DNA of 64,000 nucleotides from Chthonomonas calidirosea (GTDB lineage: Bacteria; Armatimonadota; Chthonomonadetes; Chthonomonadales; CAJBBX01). Shown piece by piece: positions 35,233 through 44,533 of the stretch. Positions within the stretch are counted from its first letter, which is position 1; each line of letters opens with the position of its first letter. Made by a program: the position numbers and the translations under genes. The notes below the pieces were generated by a model, which saw nothing but the letters and a program-made list of their open reading frames with translations, made no database searches and was not told where the DNA came from. The stretch lies in the NCBI GenBank assembly GCA_020722705.1, contig DYKI01000003.1, positions 62,001 to 126,000 of the forward strand, in the 5' to 3' direction.

Positions 35233-36714
35233 ATGGCCTCTTACACTCCCGATCCGGATACATTCCGCAAGCTGGCCGAGCCTCACTGCATCGTGCCGGT
35301 GTGTCGCGAGATACTGGCCGACCGGCTGACACCGGTGTCGGCGTTCGAGCGCATCTCCGGAGGCTCGCCTTCTTTCCTGCTTGAGAGTGTCGAGGGAGGG
35401 GAGAGGCTTGCCAGATACTCGTTCCTTGGAACTGACCCGGAGTGCATCATTCGGGTTCGGCAAGGTCAGTCGGTACGGCTGGCAACCGACGGTACCGAGA
35501 TCGTCGAGGCGGGCCAACAGGATCCGCTGGCGTCCTTGAGGGCCGAGCTGGGCATGCGCCGTTGGGTCGAAGCATCGGAGATGCCCAGGTTTGCAGGCGG
35601 GGCCGTCGGATTCCTTGCCTACGATGTGGTGCGAAGCTTCGAGCCCATTCCCTCTTCGTCGCCTGACGTTCTCGGTCTCGACGACGCAGCGTTCATGGTG
35701 ACGCGATCGGTGCTGGCCTTCGATCACGTTCGCCACCGGATCATCATCATATGCAATGCCATTGTGGAGACCGATCCGGATGCGGCCTACGCGGACGCCC
35801 TGAACCGTATAGACGAAATCGCCCAAGCGCTTCGCGCACCCTATGCACCTTCGGAGCCCGTTCATAACGCTCCTTACGGGCCATGCTCGCAGAGCATGGA
35901 GCGTGACGCCTATGAGCAGGTTGTTGAGAACTGCAAGAGGTACATCGAGGCCGGTGACGCATTCCAGATCGTACCGTCTGTGCGGTTTTCCGTTCCGGTC
36001 AGTTGCAGCTCGTTGGAGCTGTACCGTGCCCTCAGATCCATCAATCCGTCGCCGTACATGTACTATCTCGACTTCGGGGACATGCAGATCGTCGGCTCGT
36101 CGCCTGAGATCCTGGCGACCATTGAGAACCGACGTGTCACGGTGCGGCCGATAGCCGGCACGCGGCCCAGGGGTGCCGACGAAGCCTCGGATCGCGCACT
36201 CGCAGAGGAGCTTCTGGCGGATCCCAAGGAGCGCGCCGAGCACATCATGCTTGTTGATCTTGGACGAAATGACGTTGGTCGTGTCTCGAAGTACGGCTCG
36301 GTGCGTGTTGACGACTTGATGACCATTGAGCGCTATTCGCACGTGATGCACATTGTGTCGAATGTTTCCGGGCAGTTGAAGGATGGACTGACCGCATTCG
36401 ACGCGGTGAAAGCCTGCTTCCCCGCGGGAACCCTGACCGGAGCCCCGAAGGTCCGCGCGATGGAGATCATCGAGGAGCAGGAACCGTCGCGGCGCGGGCT
36501 GTATGGCGGCGCCGTCGGCTACTTCAGCTTTCGGGGCGATGCCGATTTCGCCATTGCCATTCGCACCATGCTCGTGAAAGATGGCGTAGCACATATCCAG
36601 GCTGGGGCAGGCATTGTTGCCGACTCGGTTCCCTCTCGCGAGTACGAGGAATGTGTCAACAAGGCAAGCGCCATGCTGGCAGCCGTCCGCATGGCCCACG
36701 AGGGTCTGGAATGA
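35233..36714 (+). CDS. trpE: Anthranilate synthase component I
   Basis: A 493-residue chorismate-using subunit. N-terminal tryptophan-feedback region includes SPSFLLESVEGGERLARYSF. Catalytic C-terminal half has NPSPYMYYLDFGDMQIVGSS, RPIAGTRPRGAD, LVDLGRNDVGRVSKYGSV, FPAGTLTGAPKVRAMEII and GLYGGAVGYF. It works with TrpG to make anthranilate. It leads the trp operon; no leader peptide/attenuator, T-box or trp repressor site is evident in the 40 bases before it. Confidence 0.96.
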   Translation: MASYTPDPDTFRKLAEPHCIVPVCREILADRLTPVSAFERISGGSPSFLLESVEGGERLARYSFLGTDPECIIRVRQGQSVRLATDGTEIVEAGQQDPLASLRAELGMRRWVEASEMPRFAGGAVGFLAYDVVRSFEPIPSSSPDVLGLDDAAFMVTRSVLAFDHVRHRIIIICNAIVETDPDAAYADALNRIDEIAQALRAPYAPSEPVHNAPYGPCSQSMERDAYEQVVENCKRYIEAGDAFQIVPSVRFSVPVSCSSLELYRALRSINPSPYMYYLDFGDMQIVGSSPEILATIENRRVTVRPIAGTRPRGADEASDRALAEELLADPKERAEHIMLVDLGRNDVGRVSKYGSVRVDDLMTIERYSHVMHIVSNVSGQLKDGLTAFDAVKACFPAGTLTGAPKVRAMEIIEEQEPSRRGLYGGAVGYFSFRGDADFAIAIRTMLVKDGVAHIQAGAGIVADSVPSREYEECVNKASAMLAAVRMAHEGLE

Positions 36715-36792
36715 GACCGAGCGAGGTTTCGATGCGTTGCGGATCCAACCGCAGACCCGCGTACGGTCCGCGACGGTGGTGAGGTGCAGGGC

Positions 36793-37356
36793 GTGGTCCT
36801 CGTAATAGACAACTACGACAGCTTCACGTACAACCTGGTCCAGTATCTTGGCGAGATGGGGTGTGATGTGCTCGTTCAGCGCAATGATGCTGTGACGGCA
36901 GACGACATTGCCCGCCTTCAGCCCGAGCGCATTGTCATCTCACCCGGACCCTGCACGCCAAACGAGGCCGGGGTTTCCGTCGAGTGCATCCGGCGCTTCT
37001 GGACTCGGATACCTATCCTTGGCGTGTGCCTTGGTCACCAGAGCATCGGCCAGGCGTTTGGCGGAGAGGTTGTGCGCAACACCAGAATCGTCCATGGAAA
37101 GACCTCGTGGGTCAAGCACGACGGCTCCGCCCTCTTCGAAGGATGCGCCAATCCTCTGGAGGCTGCGCGCTATCACTCCCTGGTCGTTCGACGCGAGACA
37201 CTGCCTGACTGCCTGGTCGTCAGCGCCGAGACGGCCGAAGGGGAGATCATGGCACTTCGTCACCGGTCGCGCCCCGTCGTCGGCGTTCAGTTCCATCCGG
37301 AATCGATCCTCACGCGCGAGGGAAAGCGCATGCTCGCCAACTTCCTCCGTATGTAA
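36793..37356 (+). CDS. trpG: Anthranilate synthase component II (glutamine amidotransferase)
   Basis: A 187-residue class I glutamine amidotransferase. It has [18 protein letters not shown] at the N-terminus, nucleophile Cys in [16 protein letters not shown] and the His-Glu pair in VQFHPESI. The GTG at 36793 is preferred over the GTG at 36784, because it reproduces the family N-terminus and has GAGGT seven bases upstream. It feeds ammonia to TrpE. It follows trpE by 78 bases. Confidence 0.95.
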   Translation: MVLVIDNYDSFTYNLVQYLGEMGCDVLVQRNDAVTADDIARLQPERIVISPGPCTPNEAGVSVECIRRFWTRIPILGVCLGHQSIGQAFGGEVVRNTRIVHGKTSWVKHDGSALFEGCANPLEAARYHSLVVRRETLPDCLVVSAETAEGEIMALRHRSRPVVGVQFHPESILTREGKRMLANFLRM

Positions 37357-37414
37357 CAGCCGTTGAGCTGTCGGGCCTCAGGGCGAGCCTCCGCTGGGGT
37401 ATGATTTCACCGCA

Positions 37415-38524
37415 ATGGGTGAGCATGCAAGGCGAATCGAAGCTCTGCAGCAGGCGCTGACGGCCAATGGCTGCATCGGTGCCGTTGTGGCGGCCACGGA
37501 TCAGATGCGCTACCTGGTAGGGTGGGCGGAGCCGCCTGGCGAGCGGATGCTGGCTCTCGCAGTGCCCGCAATCGGCAGCCCATCGCTTCTTGTTCCCGCG
37601 CTGTACGAAGACGATGCGCGCGCGCGTGTGCACGGAGTGCCTGTCGCATCGTGGCATGACAGCGTCGGCTGGACAGGCGAGATGGCCGCGATGCTCGATG
37701 GATGGACGAAAGGCGTGGTCGCCATAGACGACGAGCTGGCGGCCGGTCACCTCTTGTCCCTGCAGGCGATGTTGCCGGGCACGTCATGGAAGCCCCTGGG
37801 ATGGCTGATGGCGACGTTGCGCGGAGTCAAATCCGCGGATGAGATCGCCCGAATGGAACGATCGGCGCAGGTTGCGGATTCCGTCTTTGAGACGATCGTG
37901 ACGGAGTTTCGGCCGGGAGTCTCGGAGAGGGAAGTCCAAAGCCGCATCATGGACGAGTTCTCCCGTCGCGCTGCGAGTTCTGCGTGGGCGATTGTGTGCT
38001 TCGGGCCGAACACCGCATTGCCGCACCATCATTCGGGCGACAGGCGTCTGCAAGCAGGCGACATGGTGATCCTCGACCTCGGCTGCTGCTTCGACGGGTA
38101 CCAATCGGACATCACGAGGACAGGATGTTACGGGCGTCCGACCGACGAGGCTCGCGAGGTTTACGCGATCGTCCATGAGGCACACATGGCGGTTATGGCT
38201 GCGGCTCGGCCCGGCGTCACCTGCGAGTCTGTGGACGCGGCGGCGCGTGAAGTGATCCGTCGTCATGGATATGGCGATCGTTTCATTCACAGAACGGGTC
38301 ATGGCATCGGGCTCTCGACGCATGAACCTCCGAACCTTGTTGAGGGTGACATGACGGAAATCAGGCCTGGAATGTGTTTCAGCAACGAGCCCGGCATCTA
38401 CCTGACAGGTCGGTTCGGAGTACGGATCGAGAACATCATCACGGTGGTACCTGATGGTGCTCGGAGCCTGAATGCGCCGGCGCCCAGCATGCTGCCGGAC
38501 TGGAGTGGTGACGACCTCCTATGA
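37415..38524 (+). CDS. pepP: Xaa-Pro aminopeptidase (M24 family)
   Basis: A 369-residue metallopeptidase with an N-terminal creatinase-like domain (1-130) and a pita-bread catalytic domain. Metal ligands are visible: LDLGCCFDGYQSDITRTG (two Asp), THE-context HRTGHGIGLSTHEPP (His), FSNEPGIY (Glu) and GVRIENI (Glu). It cleaves N-terminal residues before proline. It is set inside the trp operon; its stop overlaps the trpD start (ATGA), so it is translationally coupled there despite an unrelated function. Confidence 0.92.
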   Translation: MGEHARRIEALQQALTANGCIGAVVAATDQMRYLVGWAEPPGERMLALAVPAIGSPSLLVPALYEDDARARVHGVPVASWHDSVGWTGEMAAMLDGWTKGVVAIDDELAAGHLLSLQAMLPGTSWKPLGWLMATLRGVKSADEIARMERSAQVADSVFETIVTEFRPGVSEREVQSRIMDEFSRRAASSAWAIVCFGPNTALPHHHSGDRRLQAGDMVILDLGCCFDGYQSDITRTGCYGRPTDEAREVYAIVHEAHMAVMAAARPGVTCESVDAAAREVIRRHGYGDRFIHRTGHGIGLSTHEPPNLVEGDMTEIRPGMCFSNEPGIYLTGRFGVRIENIITVVPDGARSLNAPAPSMLPDWSGDDLL

Positions 38525-39552
38525 TACGAGAAGCGCTTTCCAAGATCGTTGGTCGTGAGAGCCTGACTGAGCAGGAGTCATACGATCTGCTCTGCTTCCT
38601 GATGGATGGAAGCGCCACACATTCCCAGATCGGCGCAGTTCTCGCTGCGCTTCGGACCAAAGGCGAAACCGTTGATGAGCTCACCGGGTTTGCCCGTGCG
38701 CTCCGAGATCGCGCGAGGCGCGTGAGGTCATCGCGTCGTGTCCTGGTGGACACCTGCGGTACCGGAGGAGATGCTTCAGGGACGTTCAACGTTTCGACGG
38801 CGGCGGCCTTTGTCGTGGCAGCAGCCGGTTTCGCCGTCGCCAAGCATGGCAACCGAGCGGTGTCCGGTCGGTGCGGCTCGGCGGATGTGCTCGAAGCGTT
38901 AGGCGTTCGCCTCGACCTCAATGAAGAGCAGATCGGCCGATGCATTGACGAAGTGGGCATCGGCTTCATGTTTGCCCCATACCATCACCCGGCTGTCCAG
39001 GCTGTCACGCAGCCGAGGCGCGAGCTCGGCATCCGCACCGTTTTCAACGTCCTCGGGCCGCTTGCCAATCCTGCCGGGGCGACTCACCAACTCGTCGGTG
39101 TTTTTGACGAGGCTCTGTGCGAGAAGGTCGCTGAAGTTCTTGGCCGCCTGGGCTGCGAGCGGGCTATGGTCGTGCATGGACTGGAGGGTCTCGACGAGAT
39201 TTCTATCGTCGGACCGACGCGCATGGCGATCCTCCAGCACGGCAGGGTCATGATGGAAACGCGGATTCCTGCAGAGTTCTTTCTGGTTCCGTCGAGCCTT
39301 GACAAGCTTTCAGCAGGAACGACGGCCGCTGAGAACGCCGACATTCTCCGGGACGTGCTCGGGGGCGCTAAGGGACCGAAGCGGGATATGGTGGCTGTGA
39401 ACGCGGCCGGCGCGCTAATGTTGACGGGGATCGCGGAAACCTGGCGAGAGGGTATTGCTCTGGCTCACAGCATGATGGACTCAGGCAAGGCGCTAACGGT
39501 GATGGAACATCTGGTCGCCTTCACGAACGCGTGTGCGCCCAATGAGGCGTGA
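38521..39552 (+). CDS. trpD: Anthranilate phosphoribosyltransferase
   Basis: A 343-residue enzyme transferring phosphoribose to anthranilate. Key motifs are DTCGTGGDASGTFNVST (PRPP loop), KHGNRAVSGRCGSADVLEALG, FMFAPYHHPA, NVLGPLANPAG and VVHGLEGLDE. ATG overlaps the pepP stop. It is a separate protein, not fused to TrpG as in E. coli. Confidence 0.96.
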   Translation: MIREALSKIVGRESLTEQESYDLLCFLMDGSATHSQIGAVLAALRTKGETVDELTGFARALRDRARRVRSSRRVLVDTCGTGGDASGTFNVSTAAAFVVAAAGFAVAKHGNRAVSGRCGSADVLEALGVRLDLNEEQIGRCIDEVGIGFMFAPYHHPAVQAVTQPRRELGIRTVFNVLGPLANPAGATHQLVGVFDEALCEKVAEVLGRLGCERAMVVHGLEGLDEISIVGPTRMAILQHGRVMMETRIPAEFFLVPSSLDKLSAGTTAAENADILRDVLGGAKGPKRDMVAVNAAGALMLTGIAETWREGIALAHSMMDSGKALTVMEHLVAFTNACAPNEA

Positions 39553-39564
39553 GGTGAGGCCTCG

Positions 39565-40377
39565 ATGAGCGTGCTGTCGGAGATCCTGGCGGACAAGCGG
39601 GCCGAACTGGACCGTGCACGCCGGGCGGTACCGCTTGGGGCGCTCGAACGGGAGTTGGAGTCTGCTCCGCGTCCGCGCGACTTTGCAGGGGCGATTGCCG
39701 GAGCCGCCGCTCCTGCGCTGATCGCTGAGGTGAAGCAGGCCTCACCCTCACGAGGGGTCCTGCGGTACGACTTTGATCCGGTCGCGCTGGCGAGAGCCTA
39801 CGACCTCAACGGAGCGCATTGCGTCTCGGTGCTGACGGAGACGATGCACTTTCAGGGCCATCTGGACCATCTCCGAGCGGTTCGCAAAGCCATCTCGCTG
39901 CCGGTGATGCGCAAAGACTTCCTCTTCGACGAATACCAGATCGTCGAAAGCCGTGCAGCGGGAGCGGATGCGGTGCTGCTGATCGTGGCGGCATTGCCCG
40001 CGCAGGACCTGCGGCATCTCCTTGCCGTTTCGCATGCGCTCGGGATGGCCGCATTCGTGGAAGTGCATAACGCGGAGGAACTGGATGAGGCCGTGGCAGC
40101 GCAGGCGCGTCTCATCGGCATCAACAATCGTGACCTGCACGTGTTTCGCACGGATATCAACACGTCGCTCAAGCTTGCTCCGCTGGTGCCGCGAGACAGG
40201 CTGATCATCAGCGAATCGGGTATCCGATCACGGGCGGATATGCTCAAGCTGGCAGCAGCAGGTGTGCACGGTGCGCTCGTCGGCGAGACCTTGATGCGGG
40301 CTGCCGATGTCGGCGCCAAGGTCAGGGAGCTTCTCGGAACCGATGACGCTGACGTACAGGCGAAGATCGAAGGCTGA
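39565..40377 (+). CDS. trpC: Indole-3-glycerol phosphate synthase
   Basis: A 270-residue TIM-barrel enzyme. Motifs are ALIAEVKQASPSRG (catalytic Lys region), SVLTETMHFQGHLDHL, LPVMRKDFLFDEYQI, IGINNRDLHVF and ISESGIRSRADML; GALVGETLMRA closes the phosphate site. It is not fused to TrpF, which follows after 72 bases containing CTGAAGG-type heptamer sequence. Confidence 0.96.
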   Translation: MSVLSEILADKRAELDRARRAVPLGALERELESAPRPRDFAGAIAGAAAPALIAEVKQASPSRGVLRYDFDPVALARAYDLNGAHCVSVLTETMHFQGHLDHLRAVRKAISLPVMRKDFLFDEYQIVESRAAGADAVLLIVAALPAQDLRHLLAVSHALGMAAFVEVHNAEELDEAVAAQARLIGINNRDLHVFRTDINTSLKLAPLVPRDRLIISESGIRSRADMLKLAAAGVHGALVGETLMRAADVGAKVRELLGTDDADVQAKIEG

Positions 40378-40449
40378 CGGCTGGGGGGTGAAAGCCGACA
40401 GGACCGTGGCGCCAATCGGGAAGCCCAAGGCTGAAGGCTCGAGGCGGAC

Positions 40450-41091
40450 ATGACACGAGTCAAGATTTGCGGCGTCACACGTGTCGAGGATGCTGCCGCG
40501 GCCGTGGGGTGCGGAGCGCATGCCCTCGGTGTCATCCTCGTTGAGGATACGCCCCGTTACCTTGGCGATCGGCCGGAACTGATCAGGCAGATCGTGCGCG
40601 CCGCAGGGCCCTACGTAACGGTTGTTGCCGTGGTCCGCGCTCTATCGCACGTCATGCGCTTCGACGCGTTCGGGTTCGGAGCCGTCCAATACTACCAGGA
40701 TGACATGGGCGCGGAATGGGTGGGGGGGCTTGCGCGGATTCGTGTCGTGCGCGTCGGAGATCCGAATGCGCCCGTGAGCGATCTAGGGGCGGATGACGCC
40801 ATCCTGCTGGACAGCTATGACCCGAACCGGCTGGGAGGCGCTGGGCGTATCTTTGATTGGCAGGCCGGAGCGCGGATCGCCGGCATGATCGGGCTTCCGA
40901 CCGTCGTTGCCGGAGGGTTGAATCCCGCCAACGTGGGTGAGGCCATCCGCGCCATCAGGCCCTATGCCGTTGATGTCTCGTCGGGTGTCGAGTCGGCTCA
41001 GGGCATCAAGGATCCGGGGCTCGTGCGCAGCTTCATTGAGGCGGTTCAGCGCGCAGACGCCGACCTTCGTGAGCAGGAGCGCAACCGTTGA
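40450..41091 (+). CDS. trpF: Phosphoribosylanthranilate isomerase
   Basis: A 213-residue TIM barrel. It opens TRVKICGVTRVEDAAAA with the catalytic Cys (KICG). It has GVILVEDTPRYL, an altered middle, GGLNPANVGEAI, and the phosphate-site YAVDVSSGVESAQGIKD with the catalytic Asp. The ATG follows GAGGCGG. Its TGA is shared with the TTG start of the next gene. Confidence 0.95.
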   Translation: MTRVKICGVTRVEDAAAAVGCGAHALGVILVEDTPRYLGDRPELIRQIVRAAGPYVTVVAVVRALSHVMRFDAFGFGAVQYYQDDMGAEWVGGLARIRVVRVGDPNAPVSDLGADDAILLDSYDPNRLGGAGRIFDWQAGARIAGMIGLPTVVAGGLNPANVGEAIRAIRPYAVDVSSGVESAQGIKDPGLVRSFIEAVQRADADLREQERNR

Positions 41092-41579
41092 GAGCGAGAA
41101 CCAAATACACCACAGCGTTGGTGCTGGTCGCCGCGGGCATTGCGGGCTTGGTGCTGCAGTCGGTTGTCCCTCCTTCCGAACTGGCCAAGAAGGGCGTCCG
41201 GACGCTGGGCGAGGTGCTGTTCAAGGACAGTCGCCCGGGGGCTGACGGGTCATTCACCTACCTGGTGACTTTCGTCTACCCGGATGCGTCTCAACGCAAT
41301 CATCAGGTGACGCGGGTCGTGCCTGACAAGGGCACATGGGATCGGCTGAAGGCGGGTCAGGAGGTAAAGGTGCTGTACATGCCGGACCGTCCGGATGAGG
41401 CCTCGATCGCCGGCGCTGAGGGTCTGGCAAGGCCCCATGCCGCCGCATATGCGTTTGTCAGTTGGACCGCCATCGTCGCCGGTGTGGTTCTGGCTGTCCT
41501 GACATTGCGGTCCAATGAAGCCGCCGCCAAGGATGCCGGACCTGCATCGCCAAAGATAACACGAGGAAATCGAACCTGA
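41088..41579 (+). CDS. DUF3592-like membrane protein
   Basis: A 163-residue protein with two membrane helices (about 8-24 and 118-140) enclosing a soluble beta domain. The domain ([31 protein letters not shown] ... [22 protein letters not shown] is the region, residues 39-102) matches the DUF3592 pattern, with its VxYxPxxP ending. Function is unknown. It starts with TTG overlapping the trpF stop and ends overlapping the trpB start (TGATG), so it is locked into the trp operon. Confidence 0.7.
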   Translation: MRARTKYTTALVLVAAGIAGLVLQSVVPPSELAKKGVRTLGEVLFKDSRPGADGSFTYLVTFVYPDASQRNHQVTRVVPDKGTWDRLKAGQEVKVLYMPDRPDEASIAGAEGLARPHAAAYAFVSWTAIVAGVVLAVLTLRSNEAAAKDAGPASPKITRGNRT

Positions 41580-42775
41580 TGCACGATGCTGGACGGCGCA
41601 AACCCGGGCGATTCGGACCCTATGGCGGGCGTTACGCTCCGGAGACGCTCATGCCGGCCCTGCTGGAGCTGGAGCGCGAGTACCGGAATGCGCGACGTGA
41701 TCCGGCATTCCGACGTGATCTGAACGAGCTGTTGCAGGAGTATGTGGGCCGGCCCACACCTCTGTATACCGCTTCACACCTGACGGCTCGGATCGGTGGG
41801 GCCACGATACTGCTCAAGCGTGAAGACCTGTGCCACACGGGCGCGCATAAGATCAATAACGCGCTGGGTCAGGCACTTCTGGCGCGGCGCATGGGTAAGC
41901 CGCGCGTGATCGCCGAGACCGGGGCCGGACAGCATGGCGTGGCAACGGCAACGGCTTGTGCCCTTCTGGGACTGGATTGTACGGTGTACATGGGCACGGA
42001 GGACATGGCGCGTCAGGCGCTCAACGTGGATCGGATGAGGCTGCTTGGCGCGACCGTCGCTCCTGTAGATGCAGGGCTTCGGACCCTGAAGGAAGCCACA
42101 AGCGAGGCCATGCGCGACTGGGCGTCATCGGTACGCACCACGCATTACATCATCGGCTCAGTGGTCGGCCCGCATCCCTTCCCGTCCATCGTTCGCGACT
42201 TCCAATCGGTCATTGGACGGGAGGCTCGGCGCCAGGTCATTCGGCAATATGGCAGACTTCCCGATGCAGTCGTAGCGTGTGTGGGAGGCGGTTCGAACGC
42301 CATCGGGGTGTTCAGGCCTTTCATCACCGACAATGTGCGCTTGATCGGCGTCGAGGCAGCCGGCAAAGGGCTTGACACCGGAGAGCATTGCGCTTCGCTG
42401 GGACTGGGGCGTCCGGGAGTGCTCCATGGTACCTACAGCTACCTTCTCCAGAACGCCGACGGACAGGTGGCGAACACACATTCGGTATCGGCCGGGCTTG
42501 ACTATCCCGGTGTGGGGCCGGAGCACGCTTACCTGCGCGATACCGGGCGGGCCAAGTATGTCAGCGTCACTGACGATCAGGCGCTGGAGGCGCTGGCGTT
42601 GCTCGCGCGCACCGAGGGACTGATCGCGGCGCTCGAATCGGCCCACGCGGTTGCCCACTCATTCGAGGTGGCTCGGTCACTTGGCCCCGGCGGACTCATC
42701 ATCGTCAATCTTTCAGGCCGCGGAGACAAGGACATGGACACGGTCGCCGCGTGGATGAAGTCGTCTGAGGCTTGA
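41579..42775 (+). CDS. trpB: Tryptophan synthase beta chain
   Basis: A 398-residue TrpB1-type subunit joining indole with serine. Signatures are [33 protein letters not shown], the cofactor lysine in [43 protein letters not shown] and the serine-binding [17 protein letters not shown] overlaps the previous stop by one base. It pairs with TrpA downstream. Confidence 0.97.
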   Translation: MHDAGRRKPGRFGPYGGRYAPETLMPALLELEREYRNARRDPAFRRDLNELLQEYVGRPTPLYTASHLTARIGGATILLKREDLCHTGAHKINNALGQALLARRMGKPRVIAETGAGQHGVATATACALLGLDCTVYMGTEDMARQALNVDRMRLLGATVAPVDAGLRTLKEATSEAMRDWASSVRTTHYIIGSVVGPHPFPSIVRDFQSVIGREARRQVIRQYGRLPDAVVACVGGGSNAIGVFRPFITDNVRLIGVEAAGKGLDTGEHCASLGLGRPGVLHGTYSYLLQNADGQVANTHSVSAGLDYPGVGPEHAYLRDTGRAKYVSVTDDQALEALALLARTEGLIAALESAHAVAHSFEVARSLGPGGLIIVNLSGRGDKDMDTVAAWMKSSEA

Positions 42776-42786
42776 GGAGAGGTGGC

Positions 42787-43653
42787 GTGGCGCGAGATGG
42801 GGAAGGCGAAAAGGTGACGGGACGGAGGCGGTTTGCCCCCATGGCAAGCGGCGGCAGGATAGAGAGCGCGATTCGTGCAGCCCACGCCGAAGGGCGTTGT
42901 GCGCTGATCTGCTACCTGACCGGCGGCGACCCATCGCTGGAGGTGACCGAAGCCCTGGTGTGTGCCATAGCCGATGCGGGAGCCGATGTGGTGGAGCTCG
43001 GCATACCGTTCAGCGATCCTGTGGCCGACGGTCCGACCATACAAGCGTCGAGCCACAGGGCGCTGGCCGGCGGCACGGATGTCCGAGGCATTCTGCAGTG
43101 TATCGCGAACGTCCGGTCGAGATGCTCCGTACCCATCGTGGCCATGTCGTACCTGAACCCGATTCTGAGTTTCGGCCTGGATCGCTTCGCCGAGACCGGC
43201 TCCGAAGTCGGACTCGACGGTGTTATCATGACCGATCTGCCTGCGGAGGAGTCGAACGAGTGGATCGCAACCGCGCGTCGTTCGCACCTTGACACCATCA
43301 TGCTTGTGACGCCGACCAGCACACCTGAGCGGCTTCGAGCCTCGGCCAAGCGCGCCACCGGCTTCCTGTATTGCGTATCGCGCCTGGGTGTCACCGGTAC
43401 CAGTCAGAACGTCTCGCGCGACGCAACCGAACTCCTTGAACGTGCGCGGTCTGTTGCCCGGTGTCCGGTCTGCCTTGGATTCGGCATCTCGTCGCCGGAG
43501 CACGTGCGTCAGTTGGCGAATGTGAGCGACGGCCTTGTCGTCGGCAGCGCACTGGTCGCTGCGGTGGCCGATCAAACGACGTTGGAGAAGAAGACGGAGG
43601 CAGCCTACGCACTCGTTGCCGACCTCCGTCATGCGACCAGTCGGTCCCGATAG
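42787..43653 (+). CDS. trpA: Tryptophan synthase alpha chain
   Basis: A 288-residue TIM barrel releasing indole from indole-glycerol phosphate. Catalytic Glu is in VELGIPFSDPVADGPTIQ, catalytic Asp in GVIMTDLPAEE, with GVTGTS and GFGISSPEHV at the phosphate end. Start is uncertain. GTG at 42787 has AGGAG at seven bases; TTG at 42772 would overlap the trpB stop; ATG at 42841 would give the usual family N-terminus. The stop lies in a copy of a 15-base repeat. Confidence 0.93.
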   Translation: MARDGEGEKVTGRRRFAPMASGGRIESAIRAAHAEGRCALICYLTGGDPSLEVTEALVCAIADAGADVVELGIPFSDPVADGPTIQASSHRALAGGTDVRGILQCIANVRSRCSVPIVAMSYLNPILSFGLDRFAETGSEVGLDGVIMTDLPAEESNEWIATARRSHLDTIMLVTPTSTPERLRASAKRATGFLYCVSRLGVTGTSQNVSRDATELLERARSVARCPVCLGFGISSPEHVRQLANVSDGLVVGSALVAAVADQTTLEKKTEAAYALVADLRHATSRSR

Positions 43654-43659
43654 AATCGG
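43645..43659 (+). repeat. 15-base repeat, copy 1 (trpA stop)
   Basis: TCCCGATAGAATCGG, containing CCGAT-AGA-ATCGG, a small hairpin. The identical 15 bases recur at 43739-43753, just before recO. The trpA TAG lies inside this copy. Confidence 0.7.
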
Positions 43660-43738
43660 CGTGCCCATAGTGAGGCGGCCGGCTAGCGGCGAACCGTCGC
43701 CAACGGGAACCGACACGAGCATCATGGCAAGGCGCGGA

Positions 43739-43753
43739 TCCCGATAGAATCGG
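43739..43753 (+). repeat. 15-base repeat, copy 2 (before recO)
   Basis: An exact second copy of the element at 43645-43659. TAGAAT within it is one base from a -10 consensus and lies 20-25 bases before the recO ATG, though no matching -35 is visible. Confidence 0.6.
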
Positions 43754-43769
43754 AACAGGTGGATGGCCT

Positions 43770-44531
43770 ATGCGCGCGCACCCTCTAACCTGTTTGGTTT
43801 TGCGGAAACGCGATTTGGGCGAGCGTGACCGGATTGTCACGCTGTTGTCGCGCGAGCGCGGCAAGCTGGATGCTGTCGTCAAGGGAGCTCGCAAGCCGGG
43901 GAGTAAGTCCTCTGGAGCCAGTGAGGTCTTCACTGAGGCCAGGGTGCAGTATTCAGACGGGAGATCGCTGGGCATCGTCACACAATGGGACATCGTTCGT
44001 CCGTACGCGGAACTGAGGACGAATCTGGGAATGCTGGCCAGGGCAGCTTACATGTGCGAGGTCACTGAGCGCATGGTGGGCGAGGGAGAGCCCTGTCCGG
44101 AAACCTATGATTTGCTCAGCGCCGCTCTGACCCTCCTGCAGATGGCACATGGCGATCCGGACACCGTGGTCAGGGCGTTCGTGGTGCGTCTGCTGGGCGA
44201 GCGAGGATACGGGCTGAGCCTCGACGTGTGTGTGCGGTGCGGCGCCGCACTGGAACCAGGCAGGGGTCTCGCGCTCAGCCCGGCGTTAGGTGGTGTGCTG
44301 TGCGTGAGATGCAGTCCTTCGGCCGCCGATCGCATTCGCCTTGACAGCGACGTGATGCCGGCGCTGCGCGATCTGGCGGGCGCTTCACTTGAGCGCCTGG
44401 CCCATCTGACCCTGTCGCCAGCGGCCGGCAATCAGACCGACCGATGCTTGCGTGCTTGCCTTCGCTATCGCTGCGAGAGCGACATCCGCAGTGAACGCTT
44501 CCTGTCGCTGGTTCGGGATGGGGAAGCCTAA
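43770..44531 (+). CDS. recO: DNA repair protein RecO
   Basis: A 253-residue RecO with an N-terminal OB fold (LVLRKRDLGERDRIVTLLSRERGKLDAVVKG region, residues 10-40, including the basic ARKPGSKSSG), then a helical domain and a zinc site CVRCG ... LCVRC (about 150-177). It loads RecA in gap repair with RecF and RecR. The ATG follows a short gap holding the second 15-base repeat. Next gene begins two bases downstream. Confidence 0.92.
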   Translation: MRAHPLTCLVLRKRDLGERDRIVTLLSRERGKLDAVVKGARKPGSKSSGASEVFTEARVQYSDGRSLGIVTQWDIVRPYAELRTNLGMLARAAYMCEVTERMVGEGEPCPETYDLLSAALTLLQMAHGDPDTVVRAFVVRLLGERGYGLSLDVCVRCGAALEPGRGLALSPALGGVLCVRCSPSAADRIRLDSDVMPALRDLAGASLERLAHLTLSPAAGNQTDRCLRACLRYRCESDIRSERFLSLVRDGEA

Positions 44532-44533
44532 GC

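Noticed and set aside
35194-36699. A 501-codon open frame antisense to trpE
   Set aside because: trpE motifs run through the whole region on the plus strand, and the antisense product has no recognisable domain.
37363-37405. Promoter before pepP (TATGAT at 37400)
   Set aside because: The only -35-like hexamer (TTGAGC, 37363) is 31 bases away, too far for a standard promoter, so it was left out of the feature list.
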